Of a stretch of 29,819 nt of DNA, positions 1 through 6,217 are shown piece after piece (the first letter of the stretch is position 1; each line of letters begins with the position of its first letter). Location of the stretch: the IMG/VR virus record IMGVR_UViG_3300011114_000185, positions 1-29,819 of that record; one strand, given 5' to 3'. The translations under genes and the position numbers were made by a program. Under the pieces are notes generated by a model. The model searched no databases and was not told where the DNA came from. It worked only from the letters and a program-made list of their open reading frames with translations. Source of the DNA: a virus.

Positions 1-40
1 GTTAATTACCTTGCGGGATGTTCCTCTAGTCTGTGAATAT

Positions 41-107
41 TGTAAAGATGCTTTATAAGTCATTGATTCTATTGCCAGATAAATATGTTGGAAAGATGCT
101 TGACAAG
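41..107. repeat. Pair of 19-bp imperfect direct repeats (operator-like)
   Basis: Two copies, at 41-59 and 89-107, match at 16 of 19 positions with the pattern TG-n-AAAGATGCTT-n-A-n-AAG. They start 48 bp apart in AT-rich leader DNA. The second copy contains the TTGACA hexamer of the promoter candidate and the first has TTTATA at the same place. This fits paired sites for a regulator acting on the early rightward promoter, but no regulator gene is visible in the window, so the role is inferred. Confidence 0.5.
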
Positions 108-128
108 GTATTCTAGGCATGAAACTAT
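100..128 (+). promoter_or_regulatory. Sigma70-type promoter candidate for the rightward genes
   Basis: A perfect TTGACA lies at 100-105, followed after 17 nt by AACTAT (123-128), a moderate match to TATAAT. It sits in AT-rich DNA about 45 nt upstream of the first rightward start codon and faces the genes at 171-6775. The -10 box is imperfect, so neighbouring hexamers are also possible. Confidence 0.4.
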
Positions 129-152
129 TCTTCTCAGCAGCACCCGTACCCA

Positions 153-166
153 CACCTCAAGGAGAT
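153..166 (+). promoter_or_regulatory. Duplicated ribosome-binding leader, copy 1
   Basis: The 14-mer CACCTCAAGGAGAT occurs here and again at 370-383. Each copy lies just upstream of an ATG (171 and 388), with AAGGAG about 6 nt from the start codon. The identical leaders decide the starts of the first two genes and suggest duplication of the translation-initiation region. Confidence 0.75.
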
Positions 167-170
167 AGAC

Positions 171-359
171 ATGGATGCCAACCTCGTCAAGATCGAAGTC
201 AAGTCAGTGTACGGAAATTCACTGATCTATCCCGCAAACGAAGCAGCAGAAATCTTTGCCAGCCTCGCCGGAACAAAGACACTCAGCCGCGCAGACCTCA
301 CCAAGATCGTAAAGCTTGGGTTCCGCGTCGAGCAAGTCCACGCAGCATTCGCACTCTGA
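171..359 (+). CDS. Small conserved phage protein, 62 aa
   Basis: First rightward gene after the promoter region, with a strong AAGGAG ribosome-binding site. The sequence resembles a small protein seen in many phages, with an IEVKSVYG strand near the N-terminus and an LAGTKTLS segment in the middle, but I know of no assigned function. It is acidic to neutral, has no membrane segment or cysteine, and probably folds as a compact beta-alpha domain. The next gene follows after 28 nt with the same leader, so the two are probably co-transcribed. Early phage position suggests a host-takeover or regulatory role; that is only inference from context. Confidence 0.75.
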   Translation: MDANLVKIEVKSVYGNSLIYPANEAAEIFASLAGTKTLSRADLTKIVKLGFRVEQVHAAFAL

Positions 360-369
360 CCTGTACCTT

Positions 370-383
370 CACCTCAAGGAGAT
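370..383 (+). promoter_or_regulatory. Duplicated ribosome-binding leader, copy 2
   Basis: Second copy of CACCTCAAGGAGAT, four nt upstream of the ATG at 388. It makes 388 a better start than the earlier in-frame ATG at 316, which lies inside the previous gene. Confidence 0.75.
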
Positions 384-387
384 TCAA

Positions 388-726
388 ATGAGCAACCTTC
401 ACCCCCTCTTCAGCAACATCCTCTCCAGCTTCGCCGCCAGCACCTCTGCTGCCACCCCCGCGAAGAAGTCCACCCGCGAGTCCGGTGACTTCGACTCCAA
501 TGTCCAGGGCATCCCCTGCCAAGTGGTCATCGACTCCTGCACGGTGGTCAAGGGTTCCTTCAGCCGCAACGCACCATCCGACCTGGACTACAACGGGTAT
601 TCGGAGGTCGAGTTCCACCTCCTGGATCGGAAGGGATACGCAGCATCCTGGCTGGAATCGAAGATGTCGGATGCGGATCGTGAGCGCATCGAAGGCGAAG
701 TTCTTTCCCACAATTCGGAGGAGTAG
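388..726 (+). CDS. Hypothetical early protein, 112 aa
   Basis: Start chosen by the strong AAGGAG leader. The N-terminal 35 residues are rich in Ser, Ala and Thr and look disordered. The rest is a small acidic domain with the segments VVIDSCTVVKGSFS and SEVEFHLLDRKGY, which suggests beta strands. The C-terminus is a charged helix ending in SEE. I do not recognise the family. It lies between two small conserved early phage genes, 2 nt before the next start, so it is probably translated from the same early message. Confidence 0.7.
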   Translation: MSNLHPLFSNILSSFAASTSAATPAKKSTRESGDFDSNVQGIPCQVVIDSCTVVKGSFSRNAPSDLDYNGYSEVEFHLLDRKGYAASWLESKMSDADRERIEGEVLSHNSEE

Positions 727-728
727 CC

Positions 729-932
729 ATGTCATTCGCGCCGGAAGTCACAACCGACAATTCAGGAAAGTTCTACGGGAACGCATTGCGCTTCGCCACC
801 AGGGAGGAAGCAGAAGCCAATGCGGCAAACCTCGCCAGCCGGTGGCTTCTCGTTCGCGAGACCCGTGTGGTCGAGTTCACCGATCCGGTCAACTACCAGT
901 GGGTGTTCGGTAATTTGGTTCCAGTAGTCTAA
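729..932 (+). CDS. Small conserved phage protein, 67 aa
   Basis: Short protein with the pattern LRFATREEAEANAANL, then WLLVRETRVVEF, then DPVNYQWV. This helix-strand-strand pattern is common in small uncharacterised phage proteins that end in a VNY-x-W segment. No catalytic residues, membrane segment or cysteine is visible. It begins 2 nt after the preceding stop, so translation is probably coupled. A 136-nt noncoding gap with a hairpin follows. Function unknown. Confidence 0.75.
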   Translation: MSFAPEVTTDNSGKFYGNALRFATREEAEANAANLASRWLLVRETRVVEFTDPVNYQWVFGNLVPVV

Positions 933-944
933 GACCCACCTACC

Positions 945-970
945 TTGCCGGCACTTGCATCAGCCGGCAA
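945..970 (+). promoter_or_regulatory. Hairpin in the gap before the DUF932 gene
   Basis: TTGCCGGC (945-952) and GCCGGCAA (963-970) form a perfect 8-bp GC-rich stem with a 10-nt loop. Outside the stem ACC (942-944) can pair with GGT (973-975) past a small bulge. No T-tract follows, so it is not a standard intrinsic terminator. It may be an attenuator, an RNA-processing site or a transcript-stabilising structure between the small early genes and the recombination block. Confidence 0.4.
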
Positions 971-1068
971 TAAGGTGTGCCTTACCAGCAAGCTTCGCAC
1001 GGTGAGCCAAAGACTCCGGTCATAGGACATCGAGATGCGCGGCGGAAAAGTAGGCAAGGAGCAATAGA

Positions 1069-2145
1069 ATGAAAACAGGACGCAGTCTTACCGAGTTGGC
1101 TCAAGAGATCGAACGTCAGGCATCCGCGAAGCAGGACATGGTCGCAGACACCCGCAAGTTGGCAATGGCCCCAGTCTTCAACACCCAGGGCAATGAGGCA
1201 GTGCTGGATGTGCAGAACGGGACCGTCCACCGTTACAACGTCAAACCCCTGGCGCACCGGCAAATCGCGGAACGTGTCGGCATCCCCAGCAAGTACTACG
1301 AACGGATGCTGGCTGAACAACCGCAACTCCTGGCGACCAACGTCAACACATGGTTCGAACAGAAGCCGGAACGCAGACTGGTTCGCCTCCTGGACGGCAA
1401 GGTCCGCGCCTTCCTGTCTGACCGGTATCAACGCATCGACAACTGGGACGTTGCCCAGACGGTGCTGCCGATCCTCCTGGGAACCCCTGGCATCGAGTGC
1501 TTGAGCCAGGAGATCACCGAGTCCCGCCTGTACATCAAGGCAGTGACGCACAAGGTGCAAGGCGAGATCAAGTCGAAGCGTGTCGGTGATGTGGTCGAGG
1601 CCGGCGTGATGATCAGCAACTCTGAGGTGGGTCTGGGTGCGATCTCGATCAAGCCATTCGTCCACTTCCTGGTCTGCACCAACGGGATGGTCCGCGACAA
1701 AGACTCACTGCGCCGCGCCCATATCGGACGGCAGATCGAGGGTGACAATGTGGTGCAGTTCCTGACTGACGAAACGCGCAAGGCAGAGGACCATGCCGTC
1801 CTGCTCAAGGTGCGTGATGTGGTCAACGCCGCAATGGATGCCGCGAACTTCCGTAGGATGTTGGACGAAATCCAGCAGACCACGGAGCAAAAGCTGGAGG
1901 GTTCGCCGGTGGAAGCAATCAAGGTGCTGGGTTCGACGTTCGGTCTTCTGGAGGGTGAGCAGAACAACATCCTGCGCCACCTGATCGAGGGTGCTGATCT
2001 GAGCCGGTACGGAATGATGAACGCCGTCACCAGGGCATCGGCAGACATCGAGTCGTATGACCGTGCCACTGACCTGGAGACCATCGGCGGCGCGATTCTG
2101 GACTTGCCCAGGTCTGATTGGCATCGTATCGCGGTTGCGGCGTAA
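1069..2145 (+). CDS. DUF932 family protein, 358 aa
   Basis: Matches the DUF932 / phage-plasmid-like family by overall pattern: an N-terminal segment in which the substrate-like region HRYNVKPLAHRQIAER is followed by YYERML, then VRAFLSDRYQRIDN near residues 111-124, a hallmark of the family. A helical C-terminal half follows. Length is normal. The biochemical role of DUF932 is not settled; members are often found next to recombination genes in phages and plasmids, as here, where an annealing protein, exonuclease and SSB follow. AAGGAG lies 7 nt upstream of the ATG. A strong mRNA hairpin separates it from the next gene. Confidence 0.88.
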   Translation: MKTGRSLTELAQEIERQASAKQDMVADTRKLAMAPVFNTQGNEAVLDVQNGTVHRYNVKPLAHRQIAERVGIPSKYYERMLAEQPQLLATNVNTWFEQKPERRLVRLLDGKVRAFLSDRYQRIDNWDVAQTVLPILLGTPGIECLSQEITESRLYIKAVTHKVQGEIKSKRVGDVVEAGVMISNSEVGLGAISIKPFVHFLVCTNGMVRDKDSLRRAHIGRQIEGDNVVQFLTDETRKAEDHAVLLKVRDVVNAAMDAANFRRMLDEIQQTTEQKLEGSPVEAIKVLGSTFGLLEGEQNNILRHLIEGADLSRYGMMNAVTRASADIESYDRATDLETIGGAILDLPRSDWHRIAVAA

Positions 2146-2154
2146 CTGAGGGAA

Positions 2155-2188
2155 TGGAGACCATCATGGACAACGATGGTGGTCTCCA
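2155..2188 (+). promoter_or_regulatory. 13-bp intergenic hairpin before the annealing-protein gene
   Basis: Positions 2155-2167 pair with 2176-2188 over 13 bp with a single G-T wobble (2164 with 2179) and an 8-nt loop. It lies between the DUF932 stop (2145) and the Shine-Dalgarno of the next gene (GAGGAG, 2214-2219). No T-run follows, so RNA processing or attenuation is more likely than simple termination. Confidence 0.55.
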
Positions 2189-2225
2189 GTGGTATCAAAC
2201 CGTAGGTCAATTTGAGGAGCAGGAC

Positions 2226-2921
2226 ATGGCAGACAAGAAGGCAGGACTGGCACTAATGCGGGAACCCTTCCCGCCGCACCAGATAAGCAAGATGTGCCGC
2301 AGCACCAAGAAGGACAACCCCAAGGGCAAATGCCCCAAGTGCAACGGGTGGCACGGTCTGCCGGCAATCCAGTTGGACTATGTCGGACACGCAGCACTGA
2401 CCGACAGACTCCTGGAGTCCGACCCCCAGTGGGCATGGGAACCCATCAGCATGGGGCCGAATGGTGGTCCTGTCCTCGATGAATCCGGTGGCATGTGGAT
2501 CAGGCTCACCGTGTGCGGTGTGACGCGCCTGGGGTACGGTGATGCCCAGGGAAAGCAGGGTGGTGACGCAATGAAGGAGCGGATCGGGGATGCCCTCCGC
2601 AACGCCGCAATGCGTTTCGGTGCTGCCCTGGAACTGTGGCACAAGGGTGATCTGCACCTCGATGAGGAACCGGAGCAGGTCAAGGCCGGCATCACCGACC
2701 AGCAGTTTGAAAAGTTTCAGACCTCCATCACCAAGGCGAAGACCACCAAAGCACTTACTGACATCTGGAAGACGATTGCCCAGGCATGTCGCGAGGCAAA
2801 GGACAACGCAACCTACAACAACCTGAAGAACGAAGTGTCCCACAAGGGTGCTGCGCTCAAGGCGGCAGAGGCTGAACTGGAGAACACCCCCACCGGTCAG
2901 GACGGTGATCACAATGAATGA
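2226..2921 (+). CDS. Predicted Rad52-like single-strand annealing protein, 231 aa
   Basis: Resembles phage annealing proteins of the Rad52/ERF type. A CxxC pair (C36, C39) is followed by a WHGLPAIQLDYVGHAALTDRLL region. A second conserved block at about residues 113-138 (GDAMKERIGDALRNAAMRFG) resembles the helix of Rad52-like proteins in which a lysine/arginine-rich segment precedes a small-residue RFG turn. The C-terminus is a charged helix. Its likely role is to anneal ssDNA made by the adjacent exonuclease. GAGGAG (2214-2219), 6 nt from the ATG, supports this start, but in-frame ATGs at 2154 and 2166 are open and 2166 has a GGAG. The gene overlaps the exonuclease gene by 8 nt. Confidence 0.72.
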   Translation: MADKKAGLALMREPFPPHQISKMCRSTKKDNPKGKCPKCNGWHGLPAIQLDYVGHAALTDRLLESDPQWAWEPISMGPNGGPVLDESGGMWIRLTVCGVTRLGYGDAQGKQGGDAMKERIGDALRNAAMRFGAALELWHKGDLHLDEEPEQVKAGITDQQFEKFQTSITKAKTTKALTDIWKTIAQACREAKDNATYNNLKNEVSHKGAALKAAEAELENTPTGQDGDHNE

Positions 2922-3576
2922 AACCACCATTGCGAAGGCAGTCCGGTACATCCTATCGCCCAACCCTCAAGGCACTCCTGAGTGGCTCCAGGACCGTGCC
3001 GGCAAGGCCACTGGGTCATCGATCAAGGCACTGTATGCATCGATCAAGAGTGGCGAAGCTGCCGTGCGGCGCGACTACCGGTTCCAGCTTGCCGTCGAAC
3101 GTCTGACCGGCTCACCCGCACCGCAGGGGTTTGTCTCGGCAGACATGGCATGGGGTACAGAGCAGGAACAGTTCTCCAGGATGCGGATGGAGGAGGAGAC
3201 CGGTCTCCTGATCATGGAAGCGGGGTTCTGCTATCTGCCAGACATGGCGACGGGATCATCCGTTGACGGGTTCTTCCCTGACGGTGGCATCTGGGAGTCG
3301 AAGTCGCCCAAGACTGCCACGCACATCGGCTACCTGGAGGAGGGTGTCCTGCCGGCAGACTACGTTCCCCAGGTGACGCACAACGTCTGGGTGACCGGCG
3401 CACCCTATGCCGTGTTCACCAGTTTCGATCCACGGTTGCCGGAACATCTGCAACTGTTCCACGTTCGCGTCGAGAGATCAGCATTGAAGATTGACCAGCA
3501 TGAGTCCCTGGTCAAGACGTTCTTGAAAGAGGTGGACTCGCTTGAAGACAAACTCCGTAACCTGAAAAGGAAGTAA
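2914..3576 (+). CDS. YqaJ-type phage exonuclease / recombinase, 220 aa
   Basis: Member of the lambda-exonuclease/YqaJ family of the PD-(D/E)xK nucleases. Visible family features are TPEWLQDRAGKATGS near residues 21-35, MAWGTEQE (78-85), then SSVDGF with the catalytic-type Asp at 118 and WESKSP with Glu128 and Lys130. These give the D-x(n)-E-x-K metal site. It would degrade one strand of dsDNA to provide a substrate for the annealing protein encoded just upstream, as in lambda Red. The 220-aa length is normal. The start codon lies inside the 3' end of the upstream gene (8-nt overlap), so expression is coupled and stoichiometric. SSB follows after 2 nt. Confidence 0.88.
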   Translation: MNETTIAKAVRYILSPNPQGTPEWLQDRAGKATGSSIKALYASIKSGEAAVRRDYRFQLAVERLTGSPAPQGFVSADMAWGTEQEQFSRMRMEEETGLLIMEAGFCYLPDMATGSSVDGFFPDGGIWESKSPKTATHIGYLEEGVLPADYVPQVTHNVWVTGAPYAVFTSFDPRLPEHLQLFHVRVERSALKIDQHESLVKTFLKEVDSLEDKLRNLKRK

Positions 3577-3578
3577 TC

Positions 3579-4025
3579 ATGCCATCCCTGAACAAAGCAA
3601 TCATCATGGGTCACCTGGGCAAAGACCCAGTCCTCCGCTCGATGCCTGACGGCAAGTCCGTTGTGTCGTTCTCTGTCGCCGCATCCGAGTCCTACAAGAA
3701 CAAGGACGGTGAGAAGGTGGACAAGACCGAGTGGTTCAACATCGTTGCGTTCGCGAGGCTGGCAGACATCTGCGCGGAGTACCTGAAGAAGGGCGCACTG
3801 GTCTACGTCGAGGGCAAGTTCCAGACGCGCAAGTATGAGAAGGATGGAACGGAACGGTACATCACTGAGGTCATCATCCATGAGATGAAGATGTTCGGAG
3901 GCAAGTCTGAGCGCAACTCAGCGGATGATGACCACCAGGAACCGGCGAAGGCGAAGTCACCGTCCAGGCCGGCGCACCCGAAAGATGATCCGCAAGACTT
4001 CGAAGACGATATACCTTTTAATTAG
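3579..4025 (+). CDS. ssb: Single-stranded DNA-binding protein, 148 aa
   Basis: Typical bacterial/phage SSB. The OB-fold occupies about residues 1-105, with an N-terminal NKAIIMGHLGKDP, then SFSVAASE, then KTEWFNIVAF and LKKGALVYVEGKFQTRKY. A disordered Lys/Pro/Asp linker leads to the acidic tip DFEDDIPFN. The family tip normally ends in DDIPF; here one Asn is added after the Phe. The tip binds partner repair proteins. AAAAGGAAG precedes the ATG. It forms a functional trio with the annealing protein and exonuclease genes immediately upstream and would coat ssDNA during replication and recombination. Confidence 0.95.
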   Translation: MPSLNKAIIMGHLGKDPVLRSMPDGKSVVSFSVAASESYKNKDGEKVDKTEWFNIVAFARLADICAEYLKKGALVYVEGKFQTRKYEKDGTERYITEVIIHEMKMFGGKSERNSADDDHQEPAKAKSPSRPAHPKDDPQDFEDDIPFN

Positions 4026-4132
4026 AACGGGTCTGCAATGGGTGGTCACCACTCGCAACGGTAACCACCATGATTCGTTCTAAAACGTGTTTCAAATGCG
4101 ATATGGGCCATATTTCATAAAGGATTGAAGTG

Positions 4133-4528
4133 ATGCAACCCCGCACCTGGATCATCGAGAACCTGGAGCAGATGTCCCGTCTGGCGGGGTATCTGCCCAG
4201 GCTCACGGACTACCCCTTGGACATCACGGTCAAGGAGTTCGTCCCGAAACGCACCCTGTCGCAGAATGCCAGACTGTGGAAGCTGCACACGATGGCATCA
4301 GAGGTGACCGGCTACACACCGGAGGAGATGCATGAAGAGGCACTGTGCCATCACTACGGGTTCGCTGAGAAGGAGGTGGTGTCCCTGGTGACCGGACGCA
4401 AGGAGATGAAGCGTGTGCCACTGAAGAGGAGCAGTGCGAGGGACAAGAAGGAGTTCCGAGACTTCATGGACAAGACAGAGATGTGGTATGCGGACCACCT
4501 GGGCATCTGGTTGGGCCAGGATGACTAA
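4133..4528 (+). CDS. ninB: NinB-like recombination protein, 131 aa
   Basis: Resembles lambda NinB (Orf), which binds ssDNA and SSB and can substitute for RecFOR in loading recombinases. The family signature is the KRTLSQNARLWKLH segment (about 39-52), followed by the EVTGYTPEEMHEE helix and the C-terminal half containing VPLKRSSARDKKEFRDFMD. Length is close to lambda NinB. A GTG at 4130 is also in frame, but ATG 4133 has AAAGGA at a better distance. It follows SSB after about 107 nt of noncoding DNA and overlaps the Ref-like nuclease gene by 8 nt, which fits a recombination operon. Confidence 0.85.
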   Translation: MQPRTWIIENLEQMSRLAGYLPRLTDYPLDITVKEFVPKRTLSQNARLWKLHTMASEVTGYTPEEMHEEALCHHYGFAEKEVVSLVTGRKEMKRVPLKRSSARDKKEFRDFMDKTEMWYADHLGIWLGQDD

Positions 4529-4781
4529 GGAAGAGAAAGCTTGGGTCGCATTCCTTCACGATCACGGGTGTGTGGTCTGTCGTTCGCCGGCAGACATCCA
4601 CCATGTGTCGCGCAAGTCACACCTGGAGACCATCCCACTGTGTCCCAGGCATCACCGGTTAGGCGAGAACAACCAGCAGTTCGTTTCAATCCATCCCTGG
4701 AAGAGGGAATTTGAGAGGAGGTACGGAAATGAGACTACGTTTCTTGAAGACCTACGGAGGAAGTATGCAGGACTTCGCTAA
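4521..4781 (+). CDS. Ref-like HNH nuclease, 86 aa
   Basis: Small HNH-type protein resembling the C-terminal domain of P1 Ref, a RecA-dependent nuclease. Visible residues are C17 and C20 (HGCVVC), the DIHHVSRKSH histidines at 27-28 and IPLCPRHHRLG with C41, H44 and H45. The typical SIHPWKREFERRYG tail follows, in which the HPWKREFE segment is characteristic of the Ref-like group. The domain lacks the N-terminal extension of P1 Ref. It overlaps the NinB gene by 8 nt. It probably nicks or cuts DNA in recombination intermediates. The start at 4521 has only a weak ribosome-binding site and probably depends on coupling. Confidence 0.85.
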   Translation: MTKEEKAWVAFLHDHGCVVCRSPADIHHVSRKSHLETIPLCPRHHRLGENNQQFVSIHPWKREFERRYGNETTFLEDLRRKYAGLR

Positions 4782-4887
4782 GATGCCCAAGGTAAGAGTC
4801 ATCGATGCATCTGACCTGGGTGACACTGCGGTGCTTTGGTTCTGCATTGGCACGATGGTGGGCTTGCTTCTGGGACAACTGCTATGA
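4765..4887 (+). CDS. Single-pass membrane microprotein, 40 aa
   Basis: Short ORF overlapping the 3' end of the Ref-like gene by 17 nt. A strong GGAGG lies at 4756-4760, before the ATG at 4765; an alternative in-frame ATG is at 4783. The N-terminal 20 residues are soluble and charged and the rest, from about residue 21, is a single hydrophobic helix (LWFCIGTMVGLLLGQLL) ending at the C-terminus. Its stop overlaps the next start in an ATGA, the first link of a chain of such overlaps. Function unknown; a small inner-membrane protein is inferred. Confidence 0.55.
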   Translation: MQDFAKMPKVRVIDASDLGDTAVLWFCIGTMVGLLLGQLL

Positions 4888-5054
4888 ATGACGAAAAGCT
4901 TGCCCGTGCAATCGAGTGGATGGGGCCGCGCTACGTCTACCACCCTGAGAATCGAGTCCCGCGAATCCCTGTGTCCCACCAGCAGGAACTCCACCGGACT
5001 GACGTTGCCAGCACCTTCAAGCGTGTCAAGAAGTCGATGGAGAAGTCATCGTGA
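4884..5054 (+). CDS. Hypothetical protein, 56 aa
   Basis: Starts at the ATG of an ATGA overlap with the upstream microprotein and ends in a GTGA overlap with the next gene. The protein is basic at the C-terminus (FKRVKKSMEKSS) and contains ARAIEWMGPRYVYHPENR near the N-terminus. It has no cysteines or membrane segment. No family is recognised. The tight coupling at both ends is the main evidence that it is translated. Confidence 0.6.
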   Translation: MNDEKLARAIEWMGPRYVYHPENRVPRIPVSHQQELHRTDVASTFKRVKKSMEKSS

Positions 5055-5548
5055 CACTACGCACTCCAAGGACTGAAGCCGCGCAAGTGTCAATGCTAAG
5101 ACTAGACGGTGACATTGATGAAGTGGTCGCGGCAACTTTCGCACGGCAGCTAGAGCGCGAGTTGATTGCGGCGCAATCGGCAACGGCAGCGCTCCCCGTG
5201 GAAGAAGGGGCCATACAGATGCTCCGCGCCGTCCGCGATTTTCTTGCAGACGATCAGCACAGCAAGTGGCGTTACGTCGAAAGCGGGGAGCAAAACGAGG
5301 ACATGGCTGAGTGGATTGGGAAGATGGACGCGCTGCTTGATCGCCACCGTATGAAAGGGGAGCCAGATCGTCCTGACTGGGCGCAGCAATTGCCGGGGGC
5401 GGAGATATTTGATCGCGCAGCCCGGTACGAGTACATCCGCACACTCAACCCAAGGGAGTTCGCGGCGCTGTATGACGAGGCGTTGCACGGGGATCGGTTC
5501 GACGATCTGGTGGATCGCTATCGTGACGCAGGGGGGCGACAGGAATGA
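5051..5548 (+). CDS. Hypothetical phage protein, 165 aa
   Basis: Starts with GTG in a GTGA overlap. The N-terminal segment, RTEAAQVSMLRLDGDIDEVVAATFARQLERE, resembles an N-terminus found in many phage hypothetical proteins, and the C-terminal segment IRTLNPREFAALYDEAL with FDDLVDRYRD resembles another recurrent phage motif. The middle is an acidic helical region (WRYVESGEQNEDMAEWIGKMDAL). No catalytic motif is visible. Codon use is GCG-rich and the gene lacks CCWGG, unlike the flanking recombination and virion genes. It probably came with the module that ends at 6775. Confidence 0.72.
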   Translation: MTLRTPRTEAAQVSMLRLDGDIDEVVAATFARQLERELIAAQSATAALPVEEGAIQMLRAVRDFLADDQHSKWRYVESGEQNEDMAEWIGKMDALLDRHRMKGEPDRPDWAQQLPGAEIFDRAARYEYIRTLNPREFAALYDEALHGDRFDDLVDRYRDAGGRQE

Positions 5549-5919
5549 GCCAACTAATGCTGCCCCTCAAGCGTGAACGCAAGATGATGGGATCGGTCGT
5601 TTGGACAACGTGCCTTCCGTTCGTGGAGAACTCGCGGGGCGTTTTGATCCACCGGCCCCGAGTAGTGACGGGCTACAACATCCACAAGTTCCCGCACATC
5701 GCCATCAACTACTGGTGCAAGAACACCGCGACCGGAGGAAAGAATTTCACCTTCCTACCGAAGCCCCCGACCGGAAAGCTGCTCTGCAAGCATTGTGAAG
5801 TGAACGCTGTAACAGCCGGACTGCCGAGTACCGATTCGCTGGTCGGAGCGCATGTGCATCTTGGAATCGTGGTCGCGCAGCAAACGTGCTGCCATGACGC
5901 AAGGGGACTACCGAAATGA
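5545..5919 (+). CDS. Hypothetical protein with a CxxC pair, 124 aa
   Basis: Begins at an ATGA overlap with the 165-aa gene. It contains NYWCKNTATGGKNFTFLPKPPTGKLLCKHCE, with cysteines at about 57, 80 and 83 that could bind zinc or a nucleic acid, followed by GLPSTDSLVGAHVHLG and a CC near the C-terminus. Similar His/Cys-containing proteins are scattered in phages; I know of no assigned function. No membrane segment. Tightly coupled to the zinc-finger-like protein downstream. Confidence 0.68.
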   Translation: MSQLMLPLKRERKMMGSVVWTTCLPFVENSRGVLIHRPRVVTGYNIHKFPHIAINYWCKNTATGGKNFTFLPKPPTGKLLCKHCEVNAVTAGLPSTDSLVGAHVHLGIVVAQQTCCHDARGLPK

Positions 5920-6128
5920 TTGCCTGCCCGAAGTGCGCCCTTGAGTGGGAGCCGAACTGTGAGCAGACGCGCTGCATTGAACGATTTGGAGAGTGCGTCA
6001 AGTGCCGATTCGTTAAGCCGGGGAGTTACAACCCGCAAGGCAGCGGAGAAGGGACGGAGGAAGAACTGGCGCAAATCGCACTCAAGGGGGCTGATAGCCA
6101 CCACACCACACGGGAGCAACCTAAATGA
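5916..6128 (+). CDS. Zinc-ribbon-like small protein, 70 aa
   Basis: Two CxxC-type pairs are visible: CPKC at residues 4-7 and CVKC at about 27-30, with further cysteines at 15 and 20. That is enough for a zinc ribbon or finger. The C-terminal half is acidic, then Thr/His-rich and probably disordered. It overlaps its neighbours by ATGA at both ends. A DNA- or RNA-binding or protein-binding adaptor is likely by analogy, but no specific family is recognised. Confidence 0.68.
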   Translation: MIACPKCALEWEPNCEQTRCIERFGECVKCRFVKPGSYNPQGSGEGTEEELAQIALKGADSHHTTREQPK

Positions 6129-6208
6129 AACCGTGTCCTGACTGGGTTCTCTGGCTCATGTTTGTCCTGTGCTTGGTCGCCAGCATTGGCATTGCCCTAT
6201 TTACATGA
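6125..6208 (+). CDS. Membrane microprotein, 27 aa
   Basis: A very short ORF starting in an ATGA overlap with the zinc-ribbon gene. Nearly the whole protein is one hydrophobic helix (residues 8-26, WLMFVLCLVASIGIALF) after a KPCPD head. It would insert as a single-pass membrane peptide. The position in a chain of exact overlaps supports translation. There is a 9-nt gap to the next gene, the first after five consecutive overlaps. Function unknown. Confidence 0.55.
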   Translation: MKPCPDWVLWLMFVLCLVASIGIALFT

Positions 6209-6217
6209 GGTACTAAA

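Noticed and set aside
2154-2225. Longer N-terminus for the annealing protein (ATG 2154 or 2166)
   Set aside because: Frame is open and 2166 has a GGAG, but the GAGGAG before 2226 is better placed and the extension lies in the hairpin; kept only as an alternative.
2253-2963. 236-codon antisense ORF opposite the annealing-protein gene
   Set aside because: Opposite to a well-supported gene with conserved motifs and crosses into the exonuclease start; no ribosome-binding site.
4041-4069. GGTGGT/ACCACC inverted repeat after ssb
   Set aside because: Only 6 bp with a 17-nt loop and no T-run; not enough to call a terminator.
4070-4120. 16-codon ORF MIRSKTCFKCDMGHIS before ninB
   Set aside because: The TCFKC start recalls the zinc-ribbon start of some phage HNH proteins, but it is too short, has no good ribosome-binding site, and could be chance or a small remnant.
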